From contig CM059193.1 of assembly GCA_030323885.1 (NCBI GenBank), positions 58,300,042 to 58,364,041 of the forward strand: a stretch of DNA of 64,000 bases, read 5' to 3'. Of the stretch, positions 13,901-26,300 are shown in pieces. Both the position numbers and the translations under genes were made by a program. Below the pieces are notes generated by a model. It did no database searches. It was given only the letters and a program-made list of their open reading frames with translations, and was not told the origin of the DNA. The stretch is from Branchipolynoe longqiensis. Taxonomy: Eukaryota > Annelida > Polychaeta > Phyllodocida > Polynoidae. The first letter of the stretch is position 1. Each line of letters opens with the position of its first letter.

Positions 13901-16900
13901 AAAGTGCTAAATATATAGTTCAAATGCTTATTCATCAGAAGCCGCTACTTTTGGGGTGAATAACTTCTGAAATCATATCGATTAATACACCTTAAAATTC
14001 AAATCAAGAGCTTTTTTTGTGGCTGCCATCTTGGTGGTTTTTTTTCTTGCATTATCTACAAATGGGATGCTTTACACTCGAAGCAAAAGGGGTTCTCCAG
14101 TCTGTGGGGAACCCCTCTAGGTTATGTGACGAGTTCATCCGACCCATGACGTCATTCGTAGATCACATTCGGGAGTTCATTTGTCATCTCAGTGGACTAT
14201 ACCGGGCTACTTTCACGAAACACCAAACCCCGCCCATGGCCCATGCGATCAACCATTCCCCAAAGTCAAACAGTGGTCACCGCAGGCGGCGTTGTGCGGT
14301 GCTGGACCCTGACCGCCATCACCTGTTGATCCAGTTGGAGAAGGCGACCTGTTCGTCCTTGCGGACGGAGTGCGTGGTGCCCTCCGTCGAGGCGTTTGTC
14401 ATGCCGCCATGGGTTTCGATGTTCTCGCGCTTCGTCACCACCTTTTTGAATGTGTGCCCAATGTCCTTATCGGACTTGACCTGCGCCACCAACTGCCATA
14501 GGGAAAGCAACAAGCAAACAGAGCCGGGGGTTCAGCAAGGTCACCAAGGTCACGCAGTGGCATTTCACTCTCAAAACTCCTCTTCTTCCACCCTACCCCA
14601 TCTCCAACCCCTCACACAAATTTGTTCCGTTTTAGAGAAATACCTTTTCTCTCTCTTAAAGCTGCATAATCCGATGAAATGTCAGATTTTCAAAACTGAA
14701 GTAATTACTTAGAATTGATTCTACATAATCAACAGACTGTCAACTTAGATAGTGCTGTTCTCTGTAGCGGAGTGGTTAGTGTCTGACTTTTTCTAGGTCG
14801 GACTCCTAATTTGAAGGTCGGTGGTTCGATTCCCCGTGACCCCACCTATGCCAATTTGGATTTCCACCGCTGTGTATAACTTACAGCGTCATCAAAGGCC
14901 AGTTGCTCTCATACCATGTCTATGTGGTGTCGGAGGTTAAAAATCCCTTGGGTCGGTAAAAGTGTAGGCTCGGGCTTTCTATCAACAAACTGTCTAACGG
15001 TGAAAACAAGTCTATTCAGACTTATCTATGATATGCAGTATAAATCTTCAATCAGATACTGATGCATATATTAAGCATGTGTTGCCACATAGAAGGGAAC
15101 ACTGATTCAATGTAATAGAACTTGTTACTGCTAAACCCTATAGCATCAGAATGCTTGCGTGTTTGCAAAACTAATTTGACATGTTTGCACTTCAAATATC
15201 TCAAAACTTATCCATTTAAAATAAAAAGTTACTTCAAACTAAAGAAAGGTACATTATAACAACCAATTTAACATATATACATCTCAAAAAAATGACAGAA
15301 ACTCAAAACCATCGGATTAAGCAACTTTAAAGTTGCCTAGTCTGATGGTTTTGGAGTTTCTATTAAAGAAAATTGTAAAGATAAATATATTGGGCTGATC
15401 ATTATAATCTGCCTTACATTAGTGTGCAGTAATTTTGATTTAAAATCACTAACCCTACAGATATTTGAAGTGTAACTATGCTAAATTAATTTTGGCATGC
15501 TAGTCAAACCTCTTTACAGCAGAGGCTTCAGCAGTAAGATGCCCTATTAAAGTGACTTAGTATTCCCTTCAGGGGCATAGCTAGCCCTTTAACGATGTGT
15601 ACTCCTAATTTCGGCAGGGGGTTTAGGGGGCCGCTTACGGTGTCACACCCTTCTGAATATGAAATCATATCTAAGTAACCCCCCCCCCCCCTCTCTCTCT
15701 TTATTATTTTTTAATTTGATATATTTTTGACAAAACGATGTGGACGTTTTGGCGTACGCGCGTACGCCTAGCTACGCCCCTTCCCTTCTATGGAACAGCA
15801 AATGCTTAATAAGTCCACCAGTATCTCAGTTGGATTTATATGACCAAATCTAGATAAGTGTTTAGAGTTAAATAAATGTTACACTTTCATCGGACTATGC
15901 AACTTTTTAAATCCACCAGGATCTCAGTTGAATATGTATGGCCAAATCTAGATAAGTGTTTAGAGTTTAAAAAATGTTACGCTTTCATCGGACTATGCAA
16001 CTTTAAGTTCACCAGGATCTCAGTTGAATATGAATGGCCAAATCTAGATAAGTGTTTAGAGTTAAATAAATGTTACACTTTCATCGGACTATGCAACTTT
16101 TTAAATCCACCAGGATCTCAGTTGAATATGTATGGCCAAATCTAGATAAGTGTTTAGAGTTTAAAAAATGTTACGCTTTCATCGGACTATGCAACTTTAA
16201 GTCCACCAGGATCTCAGTTGAATGTATGGCCAAATCTAGATAAGTGTTCTGGTTTAGAAAATGTGCTACTTTCCTCAGACTATGCGGCTTTAAAAAAACT
16301 TTTTTCCCCCGTTTTTTTTTTGTTTTTTTTAATTAAGAAGAAAAATCACAATAAAACTGGCATTGTCCGACTTCACTGGGGAGGGGTGGGGGAGGAGGTG
16401 AATGTCTGAGGGTTGCCGATGGTAGTGTTTTGAGAGTGGTTAGAAGTGGTGCTCATGCCTCACACGTGCAGGCCTCATGCCCCCAACACGAGTAGGGCTG
16501 GAATCATTCAACAAAACAAGGCGACAACGACCAAGTATGTCCGCATCAGTCTAGTGCCATTGAATGCCATTTAATAATTCGAGTAAGTCAGTGATCCCAA
16601 GCAACAGCTAAACAATGGGTTCACATTCCAAATGTGTTAATTTGAGTAAATACAGTTTGTAAACCTCTATATATCTATGTACTATATAATATATATATAA
16701 TATATATATAACATATATATATAATATATCAAATATGAGACTGTCTCAAAAGGTGCTAAGCAATATGGGACAAAACTTTGTCCATAGTAACGATCAACAC
16801 ACTATCTACTTATGCATTTGCTCAGGATAAACTGATTTGTTTTTTACATGGTGTTTCATAATCCCAATAGAATACATATTGATTTGAAGCAAATGTCCTT

Positions 16901-17284
16901 GTGTTTTCAGTGTAACCGTTTCTGTGCTGTTTTGTGTCAATCGTTACTATGGACAAAGAAACGAAGAGTTAGCATATTTGAGACCGGCTCATATATATAT
17001 ATATTATATATATATTATATTATATATAAAATATATATACTATATAGTACATAGAAGAAAAAAGAGCAACCCTTTCGATGACCATTGAGTGTTATTTGTA
17101 ATATATGTGTGTGTTTATGCAGAGTGTAGCTACATTGTCGCACTATAACGTTCTAAGTATAAGCAGGCGCAAACAATTTCTCTTATGATACGCACTCTTA
17201 TTTTGTGCTTACAATTTTAAAATTTCCTGTAAGCATGTGCGACCAATTTTGTGGTTAGAATTAGAAAATGTCTGGCTATGCCCC

Positions 17285-17353
<69 letters not shown>

Positions 17354-20300
17354 TACGTGTGTGTGTGCGTGCGTGTGTGTGTACATATGTGTTTTGTTTG
17401 TATTTACTTTCTTAAAGTTGCATAGTCCGATGGTTTTGAATTTCTGTACTTTTTCTGAGATAAATATATTAGATCGATCACTAGTATCTACTTTACATTA
17501 GTTCAAAGTTACTTATATTTTAAATGGTAAACTTTTGAGATATTTTGAGTGCAAACATGGAAAATTAGTTTTGGCATGCTTGCCAAAACTCTGACACCAT
17601 AGACTTTTGCAGTAACAAGTTCTGTTAAATTGACTCAGTATTGCCTTCTACACAGAAACAAATGCTTAATAAGTGTATCAGTATCTAAGTTAGATATGTC
17701 AAATCAAATCTAGATAATTGGTCAGGTTTTGAAAATTTGATATTTCATCGGACTATGCAGCTTTAACTTGCATTAAATGGCTCTACACGACTTGCAGTGT
17801 ACACATTCATGCTACAACAAATTGTACAACAGACAATTCAGGTGGGCTGCATTCATATAGTGACTTTGGAATCTAAGTCACCATGACCTAGTTTTCCAGA
17901 CGTCCATTGGAGGAAACCCTTTTCAAAACATATGCATCCTCACCCCAAAAACAACAACAACAACAACAACAAATGAGGGAGTGCACGTGACGTCATTACT
18001 TAGCAATCAGCGGTCGGCGAGCTGCCATCTTGGATTATGAGCACCCTCCCTAGCCATGTTGTGAATGCATGCAGATGCAGTAAAAAAGAGTTTTCTTGTG
18101 TTATGGGAAGTTCTGGGCAGTTTACATCAACTGTGTTTACATACAACACTTTAGCAACAACTTCTGAGGCCAAACTGCTTAAAACAGTGATAAATAACCC
18201 AACAAATCAGTAAATAACCACAGTGTAGGCAGTTGCAAGCCTTCTGTATGTCATCCAATATGGCCACCGAAAGTTGCCTCATGACGTCATTACACCCCCT
18301 CTATAATGATACCATGCACAACAACAACAATAACGATTCCATCGAGATCATTTCATGATTCACATTTCTCGAAACAACTGCAGAAAATGTTATAAAATAC
18401 CAACCGACCAGATGAATCATCAAAAATCGACCCAATAATATGCATACCGCACCAAACAAATAGTAATCGCGGCATATGACGTCATGACGTCACGGGGTTC
18501 ACACATTCATTTCCTTGGTCACCGAGGCTGGGTGCAGGTTGGAGGGAAGGTGGGTGGGTGGGGGGTGGATACAGGCTATTTATACCGCAGGCGTGTGTAT
18601 AAATAGAACAGCCGCTAGGTGTCGCGCCGGACAGGGCGTCGTGGCGCCCTCTACCTGCTGATCCAGTTGGCAAAGGCGATCTGCTCTTCGCGGCGGACGT
18701 AGTGAGTCGAGTCGTCCATGGCGCCGTGGATGGTCTCGATGTTGGTCGCCCGACTCACTTGGTTACGGAAATCCTGGCTGTGGTTCATGTCGTGGTCGAT
18801 GCGGTAAGCGAGCTGCGAGTTACAAGATGGCGGGTAAACAGAAGCGGAGGCAAGCAGGCGGTTTAATTGAAGCTGCATAGTCCGATGAAAGCATCAAATT
18901 TGAAAAACCAAAATAATTATCTAGATTTGATTCTACATATATGGAACTTAGATACTGGTGCGTTTATTAAGCACGTGTTGCTGCATAGAAGGGAATACTG
19001 AGTCAATTGAATAGGACTTGTTATTGCCGAAGCCATTATACGGTGTCAGATTTTTCGCTAGATAAAGGATTCACCCGGTACTCGCAGTACACGGGTGAAG
19101 ACCAGCCCTATATAAAAACGGTCGAAAAAGCGGGTTAATGAAATGAGAGCCTAATTTCACAATCTAAGAAGCAACATTTATTCTTTGTATATGTCTTCAT
19201 ATTTTCCCGTTACCTTTGAGTTGAAAAATATAATAAAACATCTGGTTTAATAAGATTTAAAAGTGAAATCGACGGCGTTCTATGGCCGCCATCTTGTCAT
19301 TTTGCATTCTCTCCCATTTCACCAACTATGTGCCAATATATGTAGCCAGCTGATCCTGGAACCACAGTTTCTAGTTCCTGTTCCATACTAAAGCTATTTT
19401 CGCCTGTATTTACACTATGTTCTCGTTCACACGTGTACTACAAGTACAGGGTGAATCTTTTATCTAACTTTTCGCATGCTTGCCAAAATTGATCTTGCAT
19501 GTTTGCACTTCAATTATCTCAAAAGTTGGCCATTTAAAATAAAAGTTACTTCAAACTAAATTAAGATAGATTATAACAATCAACCTACTATAGTTATCTC
19601 AGAAAATTACAGAAACTATAAATCATCGGACTGTGCAATGTTAAGCATTGAAGGTGGGGGGGGGGGGGGGGGGAGTTAAACACAGGAAAGCAAAAGGTGG
19701 GCAGGGGGTTATGTATGTGTGGAGGAGGGCGCAGCAATTGAAAAATAATGGTTGATTAGCGAGAATACATAGACATAGGATGACAGAAGTTGACAACCAC
19801 CCGGGCCTGGAAATGACGTCACACAGGCTAAGCGTATGTAAGTACGCTGACGGAAGCTGCACACACAATTAAGAAAAAACTGTTATTTACTTCTACAACA
19901 GCAACAACAACAGTTATTATCTACTGCTACAACAGCAACAGCAGCTATTACTTCATACAACAACAGCAGCAACAACAGCTATTATCCACTGTTTCAACAG
20001 CAACATTTGAGTACTTACTACAATAACGGCAACAATAACAGCAGTTATTACAATAATAATAATAATAATATTAATATTACAGTCTCACAATTACCTTATC
20101 CAACAGACATATCGTGTAGTATCATGTCTGGTAGGTAACATTTGAAAGCATATGTAGTATCATGTCTGTTAGTTAACATTTAATAGTAGTACCATGTATG
20201 TTAGGTAACATTTGAAAGTAGTACCATGTCGGTTAGTTAACATTTGAAAGTAGTACCATGTCTGTTAGGTAACATTTGAAAGTAGTACCATGTATGTTAG

Positions 20301-23300
20301 TTAACATTTGAAAGTACTACCATGTCGGTTAGTTAACATTTGAAAGTAGTACCATGTCTGTTAGGTAACATTTGAAAGTAGTACCATGTATGTTAGTTAA
20401 CATTTGAAAGTAGTACCATGTCGGTTAGTTAACATTTGAAAGTACTCCCATGTCTGTTAGTTAACATTTGAAAGTACTACCATGTCTGTTAGTTAACATT
20501 TGAAAGTACTACCATGTCTGTTAGGTAACATTTGATAGTAGTACCATGTCTGTTATGTAACATTTGAAAGTACTCCCATGTCTGTTAGTTAACATTTGAA
20601 AGTACTACCATGTCTGTTAGTTAACATTTGAAAGTGCTACCATGTCTGTTAGGTAACATTTGATAGTAGTACCATGTCTGTTATGTAACATTTGAAAGTA
20701 TTACCATGTCTGTTAGGTAACATTTGAAAGTAGTACCATGTTTGTTAGTTAACATTTGATAGTAGTACCATGTCTGTTATGTAACATTTGAAAGTAGTAC
20801 CATGTCTGTTATGTAACATTTGAAAGTAGTACCATGTGTTAGTTAACATTTGAAAGTAGTACCATGTCTGTTAGGTAACATTTGATAGTAGTACCATGTC
20901 TGTTAGGTAACATTTGAAAGTAGTACCATGTGTGTTAGTTAACATTTGAAAGTAGTACCATGTCTGTTAGTTAACATTTGAAAGTAGTACCATGTCTGTT
21001 AGTTAACATTTGAAAGTAGTACCATGTCTGTTAGTTAACATTTGAAAGTAGTACCATGTCTGTTAGTTAACATTTGAAAGTAGTACCATGTATGTTAGTT
21101 AACATTTGAAAGTAGTACCATGTCTGTTAGTTAACATTTGAAAGTACTACCATGTCTGTTAGTTAACATTTGAAAGTACTACCATGTCTGTTAGTTAACA
21201 TTTGAAAGTACTACCATGTCTGTTAGGTAACATTTGATAGTAGTACCATGTCTGTTATGTAACATTTGAAAGTATTACCATGTCTGTTAGGTAACATTTG
21301 AAAGTAGTACCATGTTTGTTAGTTAACATTTGATAGTAGTACCATGTCTGTTATGTAACATTTGAAAGTAGTACCATGTCTGTTAGGTAACATTTGAAAG
21401 TAGCACCATGTGTGTTAGTTAACATTTGAAAGTAGTACCATGTCTGTTAGTTAACATTTGAAAGTAGTACCATGTCTGTTAGTTAACATTTGAAAGTAGT
21501 ACCATGTCTGTTAGTTAACATTTGAAAGTACTACCATGTCTGTTAGTTAACATTTGAAAGTAGTACCATGTCTGTTAGGTAACATTGGAAAGTAGTACCA
21601 TGTCAGTTAGGTAACATTGGAAAGTAGTACCATGTGTGTAGTTAACATTTGAAATCAGTACCATGTCTGTTAGGTAACATTGGAAAGTAGTACCATGTCA
21701 GTTAGTTAACATTTGAAAGGAGTACCATGTCTGTTAGGCAACATTTGAAAGTAGTACCATTTCTTGTAGTTAACATTTGAAAGTAGTACCATGTGTGTTA
21801 GTTAACATTTGAAAGCAGTACCATGTCTGGTAGATAACATTTTTAAGTAGTATCATGTCTGTTAGGTAACATTCAGACAGATTCAGAAGTGAAGAAGTCT
21901 ACCACCACCAAGAACAAGAACAAGTATTTAAAAGTAAACTGAAGAAATGAAAGCATATTATTTCAATGTTATGCTCGTTTAGCTCTAGCAACAAGCCAGT
22001 TTCTAGTGCCAGGTAACGAGTTATTGATATCGATGTTTGTTTGTTTGAGTCTTACGTCCTGGCAACATCTAAGGTCATATCATGACGGGTACCGACTTGT
22101 GACAGCCCACACATATGACAACTTTATAGTGCTGCCCCACTGGGAAATAAGGGTGCCAGCACCATGACTAGATATCATACTCAGTCACATTATCCTGACA
22201 CTGAGCTAACCAGTCCTTGGTCTATCCTATTGATGCCCAGCACTAGGCTAGGAAGTGACAAGTATCAATTTTATAAGTCATTGGTTTGACTCGACTAGGA
22301 ACCGAACTCCTGAACTCCCGCATGAGAGGCCCACGCTCTATCGATTCGGTCATCGCGCACATCGCTATGCAGGTCTCTTTCTCTGTGATTTTACCCTGGA
22401 CAGTCCCGTTGTCCTTAAGGGCATATTCGATTAATCAACTCGGGTCACGCGAGCTACTTTTTGGCGCATGCACACATCCTAGACTCGGGTTGAATAAACA
22501 AACACGCTTCTCCATGCTCAGGGTGGAAAAAAACTTGTTCTTTTTAAAAAATAGCAATGGATTTAAAGTATTTTTTAATTGCATAGTTTAGTTATGTTTC
22601 CATTTCATTAATCTGATTTTTTTTTTTTAACCCATTAAAAAAACACATAGGACAAATGTGACATCATCGCTCCTAGCCAACCCCAGCCAAGAGGTGGGTT
22701 ACTGGGGTCGGGACTTTTTGCACACGGCACGTGTATTTGTCGACTCCACTTGCGGTGTTCGATTTGAGATTCTAGCAACTCGGGTGACCCGAGTCGCCCG
22801 GGTCGTGTTAATCGAACACGGCCTTAGTAACACAACACATACTGGAGTGTTCAGACAAATGACAATAAGGGGCCATTCAAAGTTTTCAACATTTTCATGG
22901 TCGTACAAAGCATACTATTTTTCTAGACCCCCCCACCACCCCCACTCTCAAAACCAAAGTAGTAAATATCAGCATTTAAATACTTCGTTAAATACATTTT
23001 ATTTTTAAATATCAACATTTTATTAAATGATAAAGTTGTACTTCACTTGACACTCCCCCTATCTCCGTCGTACGCTTTGTACAACAGTGAAAATATTGAT
23101 AAATATTATACATATATACATGTATAATATATAGTATATTGACCTATTTGTGAACGTTAACAGTCCCGTGAATACCAACAATCGCGGACATCTGTCATCC
23201 CTGCATCATAGAGGGTATTCCTGTGACGTCAGCAACCGGAAGCGCGGCCATTGTGGCAATATCAACTAATAAACAACCCATTGACAATGCATTGAGTTTG

Positions 23301-26300
23301 GCGATACGTGCAGTGCAAAACGTTTATTTTCTTCCAAATTAATAGAAATGCAGAACCCTAACCGTATAAATTTAATATAATCTATTCGTTGAATATGTTT
23401 TCTATATGTGTTCCAAGCGGTTTGTGTCTAGGTCATGTGGTTTCAGAGATATTTCACTTTTTCTGTTTGAAGATTGCTCACGGCCATTGACAATGCATTG
23501 AGTTTGCCGGTATGCGCAGTGCAAAACGTCTATTTTATTCTGAATTAATAGAAATGCAGAACCCTAACCTTATGACTTTAATATAATCTATTTGTTGAAT
23601 ATGTTTTCTATATGTGTTCCAAGCGCTTTATGTCTAGGTGGTGTGGTTTTAGAGATATTTCACTTGTTCTGTATGAAGATTGCTGACGACCATTGACAAT
23701 GCCAATGACAATCCGTTTATTATTGTGGTTACTATTGCCACAATGACCACACTTCCGTTTAGCGTGACGTCAGTGCATACCCTCTATTGGTTCCATCTGT
23801 TTGACATTACCTGAAAAAAGTCACGTGATGGTAAGGTTGCGCAATGAATGGCCTTAGATACTTCCGTATAGAATTACACCCATTGATTTCACGAACTCCA
23901 TTATGGTAAACAATCCACTTCTCTCCTCACCCCCATCTCAAGTCCCCTTCTGCTGTTCCCGGTGTAACGATTTCAATTTCCGCACTTTCCAAGTCCCCCC
24001 CGGGAATCTGAAAACGTTTTTAATTTCCCTCCCGTGAAATTGAAAACGTTTTCAGATTCCCGGGAGGGAAACTAAAAAACAGTTTTCAGATTCCTCCCCC
24101 TATTTTCAAATTCCCCCCTCCAGGAATTTAAAATTGTTTAAAAAAACTGTTAAAAACTTTTTTAAATTCAGACCTATAACATTTTTTTCTTAGCAATCTT
24201 GGAGACTTTTTGTGTCATTTGGGGTGAAATATGTTTTGTTGTACTAGTAATAATTTCCATTATGCTATTCTCTGTGTATTATTATATTTGTCATAAATCT
24301 TTTTTTAAATAACAAAAATAAAGAAAATTCCCCAAAACTGGGGGAAGGGAACGTTAAAACGAGGGAGGGAAAACAAGAACGTTTTCAAATTCCCATGGGA
24401 TGAATTTGAAAACGTTTTCAAGTTCCCGTGGGGGAACTTCAATCAGGGTGAATTTGAAATCTTTACACCGGTGCCACTAATTCTGATTATTCGACTGATT
24501 GGCTGAAAATAAAACAAAACCAGATGGACTTATTTTTCTAGGGGAAAGTTGAGTGGATATATTGCGAATTGAGGTATCTAGGACACTGGCATCGTAGTGG
24601 TTTGGCTGGTTGTTGGAGTTTTAAGTCCTGGCAACATCTAAGGTCATATCAGGATGGATAGATCTATGGTCATATCAGGACGGGTACTGACTTGTGACAA
24701 TGCGCACTCATGGCGACTTTATAGTGCTTCCCCACTGGAAAAAGCAGGCTGCCAGCACCATTTCCCAATATCCCACTCAGTCACATTATTCTGACACTGA
24801 ACTAATTAGTCCATGCCCAATCCTAGTAATACCAAGTGCCAAGTTAGGAAGCGACAAGTATACATTTTGTAAGTCCTTGGTTCGACTTGACCGGGAATCA
24901 AACTCCCGATATCCCGCACGGGAGGTCTGCGCTCTACCGTTTCGGCTACCGCGCCCGTGTTTATTCACTGGGAGAAATCTGCAAGACAAACACAAACCGC
25001 CTGGAGTTTGTCTGTATGTTGCTGGGGTTTTACATCCTAGCAACAGCTAAGGTCATATCAGGACGGGTACTGACTTGTGATAGTGCACTCATGGTGACTT
25101 TATAGTGCTGCCCCACTGAAAGACCGGGGCACCAGCAAGCACCATGACCCGCATAGGGCAGGGATGAAAGTGGTCTCCGGCAAAAAATGCGGAAATCAGA
25201 CAGAGCTTGGCGCCACCTAGTGGGATCCAGCAGAACCAAGATATGGCGGCAAAAAAAAACCCCGCAGGAATTAGACCCCGAGACCGTGGCGTCACCTAGC
25301 AGGTTCCGACAGAACCAACGGCGAATTTCCGCGAAAACGTTGATATAATCCCCTGCCGGTGTGGCGTGCTCAGCCGTGTACCGTGCTCAGCCGTGCGCGT
25401 ACCGTCAAACTCAAGGCATTGTCAATGGTCGTGAGTAATTTTCATACAGAAAATTCAGAACAAGTGAAATATCTCTAAAACCACACCACCTATTAACAAA
25501 TCGCTTGGTACACATATAGAAAACATCTTCACCAAAAAGATTATATTAAATTTATAAGGTTAGGGTTCTTGATTTCTACTAATTTTGATTAAAACTAATG
25601 TTTTGCACTGCGCGTACCATCAAAATCAAGGCATTGTCAATGGTCGTGAGCAATCTTCATACAGAAAATACAGGAAAAGAGAAATATCTCTAAAACCACA
25701 CCACCTAGAAACGAATCGCTTGGTACACATATAGAAAACATCTTTACCAAAAACACTATATTAAATTTATAAGGTTAGTGACTCACGACCGTTGACAATG
25801 CCTTGAGTTTGACGGTACGCGCACGGCTGAGCACGGTACACGGCTGAGCACGCCACACCGGACTGGAACTGCTAGGGAATTGTGGGGGAGGCGGAGGAAA
25901 TGCCAGAAAGTCAGGTTTCAACTGTCCTTATTGCGACTGTATTATCACCCATACCAAACTTTTTTGGGGGTTTATTAGTTACTCCCTGCAGTCCAGTTTC
26001 TATCTAATCTTTTATCTCAGATTTTTTATGTTTTAGCTAAGGTCATAAGAACGGGATTCAGACGAACCAATTGCTGTCATGGACATTGCGATTTTGTGAA
26101 CGTCAATCGGTGAATATAAAACATGACAGAAATCTGCGGAAACGCGGAGATCTTTCATCCCTGATGGAGACGTGGATCTTTTATTAGCACATGTAGCATG
26201 AATGTAGGGTTAGTACAACTGCAGGACATTCAGTGCGGTTATGGCATGCTGATAGGTGTGTGTGTGGGGGGGGGGGGGGTCAAGTCAACACATACCGCAA

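Noticed and set aside
14017..14712. 231-codon plus-strand ORF
   Set aside because: Antisense to plastin exon b2 and its flanks; no recognisable motif, and the opposite strand fits plastin exactly.
20106..21875. CRISPR-like array of regular 32-bp repeats
   Set aside because: The units are contiguous with no unique spacers, in an animal genome; it is a minisatellite.
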